A stretch of DNA of 64,000 nucleotides from Polychytrium aggregatum (Eukaryota > Chytridiomycota > Chytridiomycetes > Polychytriales): the NCBI RefSeq assembly GCF_025602895.1, contig NW_026516234.1, positions 62,001 through 126,000 of the forward strand, in the 5' to 3' direction. Of this stretch, positions 29,389 through 41,302 are shown piece by piece. Position numbers and translations under genes: made by a program. The notes below the pieces were generated by a model that did not search any database, was not told the origin of the DNA, and saw nothing but the letters and a program-made list of their open reading frames with translations. The first letter of the stretch is position 1, and every line of letters starts with the position of its first letter.

Positions 29389-30216
29389 GGCGATTCGGCC
29401 AGTGTCCGCCATGAGGAGTGCACAGGGCAATGCGAGCAACAGAAGGAGCAGTGGCCGCCGACAAATGAGCAACAACACGCGCGAATAGGTTTCGACGCGG
29501 CCGAGGCGAGATTCGCAAAGTAGCGACGTCGGGAGCCTCCAGGAGCGAGATGGACGGTTGTAGAGGAGCAGTGGAGAGTGAGGATCGTGCAGCCAAGCGG
29601 GAGGGACGAGACCAGCACCCGCAGCCGACGGCTGCCGCCATTTTGCATCCATGATATGAGCAAAGCCCGCGGAAATCCTCGGAGCAGCAGCCGTCGAGGA
29701 CCTGAGCCTCGAGGCGATGCAGATCTCGCCCGGGTGGGACCACACTTGCAGACCAATATGAGGGGGACACGAGAGGGCATCGTGGAAGATGAGCGGTAAG
29801 ATGGCCAGCGCGCAAATCGCTTGATGTATTGTAGCTGGGGGAAGGGGAGGGATGCGTCACAGGGCAGCCGGGGCCCGCCTTGGTCGTCTCGAGAAGTGGC
29901 TCGTCGCCTCACCAAAAGGTGTGCCATTTGCTGATCGCAGTGAGAATATCGCTGCGACAAACCAGTGGCGGAGCGCTGATCGCCTCAGACAGCAACGGGT
30001 GGATGCAAAGGGAGTGTTGATGAACACAGACCAAAAACGATGTGGGAATAAATAGAAAGATGCAATCCTGGTGACGCAGATGCGGTGGTGGTGGTGGTGG
30101 CGAGTGAGTTGCGCGTTCAGAGACAGGGCTGGTTGATGAGCCCGTGGGAGCCCTGCAGAGAGCCAAAGACGGAGCGGCCGGTGGACATTCGACGCAGGGG
30201 GCTTGAGTCTGATAGA

Positions 30217-31741
30217 TTAACCAGCGCGAGGGCAAGGCGGGCGAGGCAGGGATTTGGATTGCCACAGGAGGGTTTGAGCAAGTGCACAGTTGGGTGGATT
30301 GACAGGCGATATAGCGGTGGTTGGTGGTTGTGGTGGTGGTGGCGATGGCAACGGTGCCGTTTCCGGTTTGGGGCGCGAGGGCACGAAAGATAGCAACAGT
30401 CCAAGATGCATCAGTATCGTGATTGCCGAACATGAGGCATCGCCCTGATCCAGAGCGGCAGTGACCCATGAGCCGCAGCGAGCAGCGATCAGGAGCCAGC
30501 GAAACTCACCAAGTGACGGATCTGGCAGACCAGATCGTGGGTTCAGGCCAATGAGCCAACCAAGCTGACGCTTGAACTCTTCCAGAGCCTCGTCAAAGCC
30601 GTGGGCACCCTTGCACTCGGTATAGTGGTGGTTGAGACTGCGGGCCCAATCACCGATGACGCTGGCGCCAAAGATCTTGCCTGTGAGGGATGGAGGGATA
30701 GAGAGCAGTTAGGGAGGGTACAGCCAAGTGTATAAAGCGATACGAACCCACATCCGGACAACCACACGACTAGACAACCTAGCCATCCCGCAACTGCCCA
30801 GGACGCACCTTCTTCCTTGAATCTTCGGCCGATTTCGATATAGGCGAATCTCCAGGCACGAGCCAGCTGTACGTACAGGTCCGTGGTGGTTTCGATATTG
30901 TGTGTCTGTGGACGAAGAGAGTGGGGAGGGATTTAGTGGATGGAGTAAAGGCCGGATTGATGTGTGGGAGATCATCAATCAGAGCTGAAGCATCGAGACA
31001 TGTGAAACGATGAGCAGGACCTGGCCATCCACATTCGAGCACGAACGAAAGACATCCGGTGTCGTGCGGGAGGCGCCGGAGAGATGAGGGAGTCACCACC
31101 CACAGCGAAGGGCTGAGGATTACCTCGTTGGTCCAGCGGGGAAGACGATGCACCAGGCTGGTGACAAAGTGCAGGTATGCCATCGAGCACTGGGGGAACT
31201 CGTGGTACATGGACTCGGGATACGATTGCGGCAGGGTGAAGAAAGTGAGGTAGTGGAGGACCAGCTCCTTGAGCTCAAACAGGTGGGGGCGCACCCGGTT
31301 GAAAGCATAATCGGAGCGGTCCTGGCCAAACTTGGAGTACGGGAATGCGTCATTGAGCTTCTTCTCGGCCTGGATCAGAAGCGCCGAGACGGTGGAGAGC
31401 GTGGGCCGAGGCACAAGCGAGGTGATGGAGGCGTGGAGGGCGGGATGGGCAGACATGACTTGGGTGATGATGCCGATCAACTCAGCCTTGTCCAGGGTGG
31501 CCAAGAGTTTGGGCAGATGGGGATCGACAGAAACTGCGGGGGCCGCAGGCTCCGGTGCAGCGACAGCGACCGCATGGGGCTCGATGGACGGAGGGGGCTG
31601 CGAGAACAGCGGCTGCGAAGAATCGGGCTGCTGGTAGTGGCTGGGACGGATGCGCTTGGGAATAAGCACCGATCGCTCATCCTGCTGCATATCCATTGCA
31701 GCGTCGGCGGTAGGAGGCGCCTTTCTCTTGAGCGAATACAT
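30217..31741 (-). CDS. STS1: Cut8/Sts1 proteasome nuclear tether, paralogue B
   Basis: Three exons in phase: 31124-31741, 30809-30905 and 30217-30680. MYSLKRKAPP at the N-terminus resembles the Cut8 lysine-rich start. The domain reads PKLLATLDKAELIGIITQV, IQAEKKLNDAFPYSKF, DYAFNRVRPHLFELKEL, AYLHFVTSLVHRLPRW, then LYVQLARAWRFAYIEIGRRF and IGDWARSLNHHYTECKGAHG. An extra intron relative to paralogue A splits it after PRWTNE. A GTGAGT donor at 30509 may end exon 3 at 30510, in which case a short final exon is missing; reading through gives a proline-rich tail ending at 30217. The shared RRF..EG/RRL..QG splice position shows the two genes arose by duplication. Confidence 0.8.
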
Positions 31742-32216
31742 GGCGGGGATTGGCCAGGAGTGAAACTGGTGCGGCAGCAAACTGGGTATGCTGGATATAC
31801 TGGGAAATCGAAGCAGCACAACGACGACCAGGATCGTCAGGGGTCGCAGCAGTGGCAGTAGTAGCTGCAGTAGAAGACGGAGGCAAAGAGCGACTGAACT
31901 CTGATGCTTTAGAGCGAAGGAGCGGTGCGGCAGACGAAATGCCCTGAGGAGATCAGCGGCAGCCCAACAGAGGCGATGACGTGGAGGCGATGGAGAGCAA
32001 GAGGAGGAAGAGGAGGAAGCGCAGGAGGAAGGGCAGAAGGAGGAGGGACAGCAACGGAAGCCAAAGCACGGGGCGAGATCGGGACGAGACCGGACGAGAG
32101 GGCGGCGAGAGGGCTCTCGGAGAGAAGCATTTGAAAGAGGGACAAAAATAGATCAATTCACGATACATCAACCGAACAGGCAGCATCACCTGATCGATTC
32201 GACTCGTGAGTGGTAG

Positions 32217-32263
32217 GACTCGTTTGGTTGACTCGTTTGGTTGACTCGTTTGGTTGACTCGTG
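32217..32263. repeat. 13-bp tandem repeat upstream of the tRNA
   Basis: GACTCGTTTGGTT repeated three and a half times, about 115 bp 5' of tRNA-Ser. Confidence 0.9.
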
Positions 32264-32376
32264 AGTGAGATGAATTGTGAATGGTTGGAATCGCCGCCGC
32301 TTGATCGCCACAATGCCCAACTCGATTTCTTAGTATGTTCAAATTGGGCTTGGAAATAATGCCAGTCACAATCAAA

Positions 32377-32457
32377 GTCAGGATGTCCGAGTGGTTAAGG
32401 AGTTGCACTCGAAATGCAATGGGCTCGCCCGCGCAGGTTCGAATCCTGCTTCTGACG
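32377..32457 (+). tRNA. tRNA-Ser (CGA)
   Basis: 81-nt type II tRNA without intron. Acceptor stem GTCAGGA pairs with TTCTGAC (with one G-T pair), discriminator G. The anticodon arm TTGCA-CTCGAAA-TGCAA gives anticodon CGA, reading UCG serine codons. A long variable arm (GGGCTCGCCC) and the T loop GGTTCGAATCC are present. A TTTT Pol III stop follows at about 32463. Confidence 0.95.
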
Positions 32458-32832
32458 CTGTCCTTTTGTCCCTCTCATTTTGGTCTGCCTCTCGTTTGTT
32501 TTCAGCACTTTTGTCTCAAGCGCTCATGTTCCAACTCTCCTGTCCATCACCATGCGACCATGGATATGTGTACTTTTGTCGGCACTCGCTTGCCCATGCA
32601 TCTCTTCTCTCGACAACCATTCCTTCGCGCCCCGTCCAGTCCATGTTCTCCCATATCCCGCTCGGGACTGCCACTGGCCAGGCCGTCGTTCGCGCTGAAG
32701 TGCTTGCTCGACGCTCCCCCCCCTCCTCTGCTCGCATCTGGCATGCTCCGATCCTTGACCTCCGGCGCAACAAGCCCCCTCGCTCTCTACTTCTCGCGCC
32801 GCTTCGTAAAACTACCGTTGCCGTTGCCGCAT

Positions 32833-35073
32833 ATGCTGCCCAACAAGTCCAGGCGTGTCCATGATGGCCCTGATAGTCCATCACAGTCCCAGCGGTCCGC
32901 TCCTTCGGATCGAGACAACGAGCCAGACTATCGATCCAGCAATCGAGCCGGCGCTGCACCCCCTGATAGAAATAGCCACCATCCCAACGGCCGGCCGGAT
33001 AGCGGCTTTGGCAGTCGATCCGAATACCGCCAGGGCCACCGCTTCAATAGCCGCCCCGGCAGCCACCCGAGCAACCGCTTCGATGGTCGTCAGGGCACCC
33101 CCTCCAACAATCGATTCGACAGCCGCTCCGAGACCAGATCAAGTCCTGCGTTCACTACCCACCCCGGCCAGCTCGACGGGCCCCCCGAGGGTGACTGCAG
33201 TCCCCGCATAGTTTTCCCAGTGCCAACAAAATCAGATCTTCGCAGACCCAACTCCGGTCTTCCGGTAGCTCAGTACAAGCAGCCGATGGAGATCGGGTTC
33301 TTCTCGTTCGATCACCAGCGACAGATCCATTTCTTCAGTGATCAGATTCTGGTAATGCATTTGCCTCGCGCATCGTTGTGTCTCCCAGTCCGCCTTGCCG
33401 ACCAGAGCACATACATCTGTGCTCCACAGCCGCAGGACGCTCATTCTTACGAACTATCTGTTCAAGAAATGGTATCGTCCACCGGCCCTCGACCAGTCGC
33501 TTCTGGCCGGCTATCCCGACCTCTACGCACCCCGGGAGGACATTGACGAGCACCTCGATGGCCTCGTCACTTTCATGCAGGCCTTGAACCAAAAGCAAAC
33601 GGAAAAGTCCCTCGAGCCGTTCACCCCCAACTTTTGCACCTGTAAGCCCTGGGTGGCAGTGGAACGCCGCCTGCATGTGTGGCCTGCAGCATATTCGTTT
33701 CCTCGTTTCCTCGTTTCTTCGTGCACTCTGATGCCCGGGCTGCTGTCGATCATTGATCAATCTCTATCCGGGTCGCAGGGCGGGGCCTTATGACCAAGAT
33801 CATGTGCACCCCGTATGCAAACGAGCCCTGGGAACTGGGTCTCACCCTCTTCGAGGTTTGTATATATCCCATGCAAGCCTGGTCTGGCGGATCCAGAGCT
33901 GCTCGCCCTGGCTATCGAGCTCACCGGTACTCAATCTGCACCAAAGGGTACCATCTACATTGAGGAGCACAAGTTTCCGTCAAAGTACTCAAACATGAGC
34001 CCCGAGGAAGACCGCCGCATGACCTACATGGGGTGAGCTCCCGTCCATGTCGTGGCTTGTCCTGGGCTGCTTGTGTCTGCATCAGACCGCAACAACGATG
34101 CTTTGCGTGTGCATACGCACGCTGGCACGGTTCCCACAACCAACCTGCTCCCTTTGCTCTGGCATCTCGCTCTTGTGGTGGCTATATTGGTATTTGCAGA
34201 TACAAGTTCGAGAGCATATCTACCGCCGATGTACCGCCCTCCGAGCTGGATCCGTCCAGCGACTCCACCGAGCCCAAGCTCATCAACACGAACGAGCAGT
34301 TCTGTTCCGTCTGCAAAACCAAACTGGGTGATCTGTCCCTCATCATCGGCGGCGAAGTCGACTGCCAGACCGAGGGCGCCCGCGATCCTGCAAATCCCTC
34401 TGCAAACTACATCGAACTCAAGACCAACAAAGTGTTCAAGCACGAGCGGCAGCAATTCAACTTTGAGAAGTAAGCGCCTGCGAGATGAAATGGCTGCCGC
34501 CTTGATGCTGCTGCCTTGATACTGCTTGCCTTGATGCTGCTGCCCGGTGGATTTTGATGTGATCCGCAGATTTCGGGTCTTGGTGCAGACATTGATGAGC
34601 TTTGCACACATGCTGCTTGCCTCGTCCGCCTCGCTGGCACCCTTTTCTTTTTTGAATGGCCATCGACACCCGACTCTTCGTTCCATCGTGGCTCACGGTT
34701 CCCTTGCTTGCCTGCTGATTGTCGCTTTGCGACATTCGATAGATTCAAGCTCCTGCGCATCTGGGCGCAGTCGTTTTTGCTTGGCATCCCCAAGGTTGTT
34801 CTTGGGTTCCGCACAGAGGAGGGCATTCTCTCCCATCTGGAAACCATGAACACTCTCGAGATCCCCCGAAAAGTCCGCGAGAAGCATCTCTGGGATCCCA
34901 ATGTGTGCCTTGGGTTCAGCTATGCGCTGTTACGCTGGGTCAGGAGCCATGTGGTTCGCGACGATCCAAGAGGAGCCTATACCCTGCGCTTTAGCCCCAG
35001 CATGGGCCAGGTAGAGTTGTTGCCGTTCGATACCAAGTTCGAGTTCCTCCCGTCAAGCTTCTACGCAAGATAG
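32833..35073 (+). CDS. RAI1: Rai1/DXO decapping nuclease
   Basis: Six exons fit in phase: 32833-33351, 33389-33641, 33779-33855, 33947-34032, 34200-34469 and 34743-35073 (1536 nt, 511 aa). DXO/Rai1 landmarks appear in order: MEIGFFSFD, WYRPPALDQSLLAGYPD, TWRGLMTKIMCTPY, GTIYIEEHKF, MTYMGYKFES, the active-site GEVDC and YIELKT (metal-binding acids), WAQSFLLGIPKVVLGFR and a C-terminal beta region. The enzyme removes faulty 5' caps from RNA and partners Rat1/Xrn2 in the nucleus. The N-terminal 110 residues are Arg/Ser/Asn/Gly-rich and disordered. The first intron would be only 37 nt, which may hide an error. An alternative acceptor at about 33875 would add 24 residues to exon 4; the one used matches the family. 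In-frame ATGs upstream (such as 32742, with a leader-like sequence) could also be starts. Confidence 0.88.
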
Positions 35074-35411
35074 CGCAGATTCAGCAACACAACAGCGGCC
35101 TTTACCACGTCTTCAGCGAGGATCGCCCCCCCCCCTCCTCTCCACCTCTGGACTTATCCTTTGTAACTGATCGCAGTCTTGGACAGGCGAGTCATGGATA
35201 TGTAGTATATTGACGCATCGAGAGGCAGACAAGCTCGCGGCTAAGCAAGAAGACCACGCATTACTGTTTTTGCAACATGAGCCAAGGTTGCCTTCCCTGT
35301 ACTGATGCCGTCAGCCCCTAGCAAGGGCAGGGGTGGCTACTACCGCACGTTCCGGTTGGATATTGGTCCATTCATACAAGCAACACCATATCCACGAATG
35401 CGCATGCTGGC

Positions 35412-38400
35412 CTATCGGGCCCCAGAGCTGGTGTTGATGGGGTCGAATTTCAGCGGCCGGTGACGGAGCCCGGTGTTTGCGCCGTGTGCACTAAGGATGC
35501 TTGGACTCGGCTGGGCCGACGAGGAGCTCAAGCCGCCATTCAGATGGTGGGCCTGTGAATGCGGCGAGTGCGGTGCGCCCTCATTGAGCTCCTCTTGTCC
35601 TGAATTGGGAACGGATACCCTCTCGGGAGCGTTCTCCCAGCTATCCCAGATCTTGGACAGCTGGAAGCCTCGAATACGATACTCTGTGTAGCCTGAGATG
35701 AGCTTGACAGGAATAAACTTGCGCATCCGGTCGTTGGGGGAGTAGCCGTCACAGCGCTCGCGGACCATCAAAAAGTTGGCGGTCACGAAGCGTTCGTGCA
35801 GACGGGACGAGCTCAAAGGCAATGGGGCCAGCTTGTCGGGGTCGGCTGGCGCTTCAGGCACAAGGTCGAAGGGCACGGAGGTGTCCCGAGCGTGCCCGCG
35901 CTTGCGGGAGCTTCGTGTCTTGATGAGGTGCAGAGGCATTGGAATGCCCATGGGCACTCGCGGACTGATGCCAAAGCGCTTCATCCAGTACACATAAGGC
36001 AGCAGGAGTGGCGACACGCCCCTCATGTTCATCCTTTGCTCGGTCGTGACGGCTGGCACGCGGCTGTCGATGTGGTTGACAAGGCTAAAGAGCAGACGAA
36101 CCCCACATTCTGTCAGCCTGGCTCAGCTGCCGAGGGATCCGATGATTGTGACTGGGAGGACAAACGACGAGCGTATCCGGGCGAGGGTACGGGCTGCAAG
36201 GGGTGATCCGAGAACGACTTGAGACAACAGCTTCGCTCGCGATACTTACATTGCCCACTGATAGTGCCAGTGAGTCTCTGAGTTCTCATAGACATCCATA
36301 AAAGTCTTGTTGAGCATGGCGATGAAGAGGTTCAGAAGCAAAATGGCTGACCCAGAGGATACAACAAGATGCGTCAGTCACTTCTCCATCACAGCGTCCA
36401 GAGCGCCAAAATATTGGACTAGCGACATGGAGCGCCCAGAGTCACCCGCTTCGCTCCTGCTGCAGCCCAAACAATCCGACAGCCCACCGGTGACGATTTG
36501 GTAAATCGAGTACGCGATCAGGGTGAACGTCTTGTCGATGGAGGTCGAGAACTCGTCGAGCGGCTGTCCCTGGCCAAAGAGGAATCTGACACAAGACACG
36601 GAGGAGCCACCATCAGCCTTCAAGCCGATATCGAACAAGTCAGTCACATCAAGCACAGCCGGACACTTGCAGCCTGGCCAGGGCCAAACCTACCCAAACT
36701 GCGACAGCATAGCAATCGATGCGCTGGACCAGTGCACTGCGTCGGGGTTGCTGTTGCCTGAGTGGTCTCTCATCTGCAGACTAAAGATTTGAGCACTGGA
36801 AAAGAACGTGATGGCATAGATCACCGACCAGATGACTAGATCCTGGGTGATGCAGCTCCACATGGCCACCACCAGCGTGCCCACGCCTGGGAAGCCCACT
36901 CCAAAGTAGAGCGAGCGGAGCCAGCCGGCCAGAGCAAGGAGGATAACGGCGTTGCTCTCCAGTAGGTACTGCGTCCCTTGGTATTCGCCGGGAACGGGGG
37001 CATATCGGATCACGACGATTGCTGACACGAGGAACATGAGCGACCACGTGGTAAGGTCATAAAACCACACGAGGATGTTGGAAGGGCCCAGGGGAGTGAT
37101 CAGGGACCTGGCCTTGTCCTGGAGCACAGAGAAGAGCTGCGATGCAGTGGTTGACTCCGGACTTGAGACAGGGTTTGGAGTCTGGGCTCGGGTCTGTCGC
37201 GTAGCGGTGTCGGGGGTTCTGGCGGCTGAGGATGCGCCGGAGCCAGATCCAGGAGTCGGGCGGTAGGACGGCCACTGCTTGCGAGCAAGCGAAAACATAA
37301 CCTCGCGGACGGTGATGATGGCGACGAGTATGACCGACAAGGCTTCCAGCACACCCCGGAGGCACTGCGCCGCATTATGGCGCCAGCCCGAGCCTTGGAC
37401 GATGAACACCTTCCACTGTTCGTAGCGCGAGGGCAGCAGCATGAACGAAATCGAGAACGCCACAATAAAGACGATATGCAGGTACAGGTCGAACTTGAAG
37501 GCCCTGCGCACCGAGGCCTCCCACTTGAGGCGCAGGACCGAGTGCATGATCGGGTGTGCCAACAGATGGTGGTACCCCTTTTCGATGGCCACCTTGATGG
37601 CCGACTTGACGCGGATGGTGGGCGAGAACTTTGTGAAGAGATGGGAATATTCGCCGCTGTTGATTTGGCCATCGGTCAGATGTCGCACGAGAGGGGTGAG
37701 GGCGCCAGTTTCGGTGATGTCCTTGTCTCTCCAGGTATCGATCTCGTCGACCCTGAACATGTACGAGCGAGACATGCCAAACTGTGTCGCGCAAAGAAAA
37801 CATGGTCATGCCAAGCTGGTCGTATAGCCACGGGGCGCTACCGGAGGTGGCATTATCTGGCAAAGCGCTGGCTGCGTGTCGTTATCCTCGATGCAGTCGG
37901 GCTGCTCCTTACCTCCCACATGGGGACCTTCATCTTGTCAAGTATTTCAGCATGTCCGCGATAGATGGCCAGGAGAAAGGGTGTTTGATTGTCGTTGTTT
38001 CGGATATTAAATGGGTGGGATCGGGAGGCACGTCCGTAAACCGAGTCGCAGTAGCGGACAATCACATCCCAGCAGCTTTCCTTCTGAGAGTTCGCAGAGT
38101 TGAACAGACCCCAGTACGCCAAGATCTGCAGTCGGTCAGATGAATCAAGAGCACGCTGCGTTAGAATGGCCAATGGGCACAGGGGATCTTCACGGAGATG
38201 GTCGTGAGGGCGACCCGCCGGTATTGGGTACTCGTGGTGATATGCGCTGACTCACATGCAGCACAGTGTTGCCTGAAAATGCGAGCAGCGTGGTCAGTAC
38301 TGCGAAAGGATTGCACATCCGAGCGCCATACCACACGCATACTCTCTGCCCTATCATCACTCACTGCGGTCGATCTTGGCACCCATGCAAACGATGTGAC

Positions 38401-39940
38401 GGCAGCGGTACAATATCATCCCATCCCTTCTGGCTCATCATGATTTGGCTGGCTGTTTGGAACCCCACCATTATCCTCGACTGCACAAGATGGCCCGACG
38501 GTTTGGACACAGCCGGATCGCTGTCGTTTGCGGAAGTTGCCGTAGCGCTCCAGCAGCTTCTCCACAATCTCGTTCGATCCAGCAACGGCGGCAAAGGACC
38601 TGTGAGCGGTGCGCATTCATTGCGATGGCACAAGAGATGACGGCAACGACACACCATACAGTGAGCGGAGGGCTGCATGGTATCGGACAAACGCGCGGGA
38701 TAATACGGAATCGACCCGATGCGCAATGATGGTGCGGATCTGTCGCCGGTTTCCTCAGTTGACTACTCACAGGACGGACTTGCTGGGTATGTTTGTAAGA
38801 AACCAGACGGCGTTGTTGTGATGGCAGCGAGGCAGTATCGGGGCCATCGGCGCATGATAGAAGAATATGATCAGTACCAGCGGTCAGGATGGCCAATGTT
38901 TTAGGCAGGACAACATCAACGTGCTTGGACCAGAGCCATACCCGTAGTACATGTAGCCGTTCTGCTCATCGGGTCTGAATGCGGCACCGGACAGGGGAGG
39001 CGGAGCGTCCAGCCGAGTGCTTTCGCTGCTGTCATTGTTTCCCTCGGTCGGGCCAGCAGAGAGCATCTGGCCGCTGGATCCCGAAGTTGCATCAGGGGTC
39101 TCATCGGGGAGAAGGGGCTCTGGGTCGTTGGAGTAGTTTGAGAGCGCGGACGCTCTTCCGGACACGGGGCCAGAGTCGTCGTCATTTGGATCAAACCAGT
39201 CGTCGAAACAGGGCTCGCCGACGCTATGGTCGCAGCAGGTTTCTTGGCCACCATTCTCCACGAGAAGATCGAATATGGCGCGATGGCCTTTGACGGCAGC
39301 GAGGTGAAGCGGCGTCTCTCCTTGGTAGCGGCCCTCGCCGTATGGCTCGTTTGCCAACCAAGAAGAATACTTTAGCAACAGCTGGACGATCCTGTACGAT
39401 CCAGACGATGTTGCATCCACTCGATTTCCACTGGCGTCGCGCGGGTTCGGGTCGCTGTTGAGAATGGCGACGTGCAGCAGGGTCTCGTTTTCCTCGCCTC
39501 GCTGACGGATCTCCTGTCCGAGCTTGCGGGGGAGGCTGGCGGGAGGTTTCTCAGGATTGATCTCGGCATGCTTGCAGAACTTTGAGTAGTCGCCTTCCCG
39601 GGCGGCTTTCCACAAGGGACGACACAGATGCAGATACTGCTTGAAGGCTGGTGGCGGCGATGTCAGGGGATTGGCGGGCCGAGCGAGCGGGGTGCGAGTA
39701 CATTGCTAAGATTAGAGTCAGATGTAGTGAGGCATAGGCAGAAGAACAACGAGAGACAACGAGGCATGGCGAAAGCCAGTCCGCAGCGCAGCCCACGACA
39801 GCAGACCAAGCCAAGCCTGGTGGAGGTTGCCAGGGGATGGACATTGCACCTGATCCATGGGCGGGTGTGGGGATTGGGAGCTGGTTTCCGGTCCTTTCGA
39901 GGAGCGATGTCCACGAGGACGATTGTTCGGCTGCAGCCAT
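35412..39940 (-). CDS. TRPV-like cation channel with N-terminal ankyrin repeats
   Basis: Ten exons fit in phase: 39850-39940, 38942-39647, 38469-38599, 38365-38433, a 17-nt micro-exon 38256-38272, 37913-38125, 36694-37781, 36488-36585, 36250-36346 and 35412-36084 (3183 nt, 1060 aa). The N-terminal third has TRPV-style ankyrin repeats: ENETLLHVAILNSDPN, GETPLHLAAVKGHRAIFDLL, SFAAVAGSNEIVEKLLERYG, NTVLHILAYWG, NQTPFLLAIYRGH. Then come six membrane segments, a long linker after S3, a pore region, and an S6 reading IVTAILLLNLFIAMLNKTF split by a phase-matched intron, followed by VYENSETHWHYQWA (TRP-domain position). The C-tail is proline-rich. TRPV channels pass calcium and other cations in response to heat, stretch or chemicals. 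The intron between 38433 and 38469 would be only 35 nt, so that junction is least certain. Confidence 0.82.
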
Positions 39941-40316
39941 GAGGAATGCGTCGATGAGGTGCGATGAGGTGCGATGAGGAACGAAGGATGAGCGCCGTGG
40001 CCGATGGACCGAAAGCGATGAGGCAGGTGGGGGGAGGGCGAAAGCCTCGTCCAGAAACAGGACTGCACCTTGGACCGGAACCCCACCTGGAACACGGCTG
40101 TCCTCCCGAGTGGGGGATCGAAAGCGGCAATGGTCTTTGGTTGGCGCGGTAGAAAGGTGGGGCGGGGCAAAACCGGAAAGGCGTCCAAACCGACGCTGAT
40201 ACTTTCCCAGACAAGGCGGGCAATTCATCTCCATCCCCGAGGTCAGCCCATGGCTCCAATATCTCTGCGGTCAATCGTCAATTCTCACGGGGATTACTCG
40301 TCCATGTTGGCGCGAG

Positions 40317-41075
40317 TCACTCGTCAATGCACACGGGGATCATTTCGCCAAGCGGCAGGGCCTTCTCAAGATACTCCCTATAGTCCTCTTTGGCAAATGT
40401 CGTCGTCACGACAACGCAGAACTCGGGGCGGCAGAGAAAACACCCTGTATCCATGTCCTCGTCGCGCACGACAGAGCGCCAGTATCGCTCCTCGTGGAAG
40501 CGCCGGCCCCCCTCGACCAAGAGATCGGCAGTCGGGAAGGTCGTTGGCCCCGTGAACTTGCTCTGGAAGTCGACGGCGGTGTTGGCCATGCGGATGACCA
40601 GCGTCTTGCCGTACTTCATTGCGCTGACGAGCGTCCGGCGCATTTCCTCGAGCGCCTGCGCGAGATCCATGGTTTTCTGGATCGATACTTGCGAGAGGAA
40701 CTTCTTGGCATCCACAAAGAGCCCGCCGTATTCGCTCGCGTACGTGAAGAAGGCGTCGGTGTGTCCTGCCCTGTCGAGGATCAGGGGCGTGTATGGCCGC
40801 ACAGGATGCGTGAGGATGGGCTTGATCGCATCGACGAGTCCTTGGAGCTGGATGCGGCGCAGGCCGGTCTCAAGCGGCACAAATGCTTTCGCAGAGTCGT
40901 CGGCGGGTGAGTCGATTTTGGGCGTGCGGCTGCTGGCGGGTGGCTCATGGCTCTCATGGGCACGGTGTCGGGAGATCTCGGGCGGGCCGGCTTTGGGTGG
41001 CCTGGGGGCTGGGTTCTTGTGGGGTTTGGGCGCGACTTTGGCCGACAATGCGGGTGCCCCAGCCTTCTTGCTCAT
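40317..41075 (-). CDS. Unassigned 252-aa protein
   Basis: Single exon. The first 75 residues are basic and Pro/Ala/Lys-rich (MSKKAGAPALSAKVAPKPHK). The rest is a folded-looking domain: PYTPLILDRAGHTDAFFTYA, FVDAKKFLSQVSIQKTMDLA, ALEEMRRTLVSAMKYGKTLV, FCVVVTTTFAKEDYREYLEK. This order of beta strands and helices is reminiscent of the ATP-binding-like C-terminal region of IQ-motif/ankyrin proteins and, more distantly, dynein AAA5 (a lid segment that reads PLxLDxxG), but I cannot confirm it. It has no Walker A. If correct, a link to cilia would fit a zoosporic organism. The gene lies 380 bp upstream of the TRPV-like gene in the same orientation. Confidence 0.55.
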   Translation of the reverse strand: MSKKAGAPALSAKVAPKPHKNPAPRPPKAGPPEISRHRAHESHEPPASSRTPKIDSPADDSAKAFVPLETGLRRIQLQGLVDAIKPILTHPVRPYTPLILDRAGHTDAFFTYASEYGGLFVDAKKFLSQVSIQKTMDLAQALEEMRRTLVSAMKYGKTLVIRMANTAVDFQSKFTGPTTFPTADLLVEGGRRFHEERYWRSVVRDEDMDTGCFLCRPEFCVVVTTTFAKEDYREYLEKALPLGEMIPVCIDE

Positions 41076-41302
41076 GGTTCTTCTTGGGCGGATGGGAGAG
41101 AAGGATGAGCGTAACGTCGCTTGACAGACGGATGCAGCGCATCGCGAATGCGAGACTCAAGCAGTCGGCGTGATTGATGCGCACATTGTCTCCAGGGCGA
41201 TGGTCTCCTCACTTCCTCGCGCGCCACTGTCTGATGAAACGACAGGTGTATTGTCAATGCGATCTGACAGAACCCAGGCAGAGAATGGCTATGCAAGAAC
41301 AG

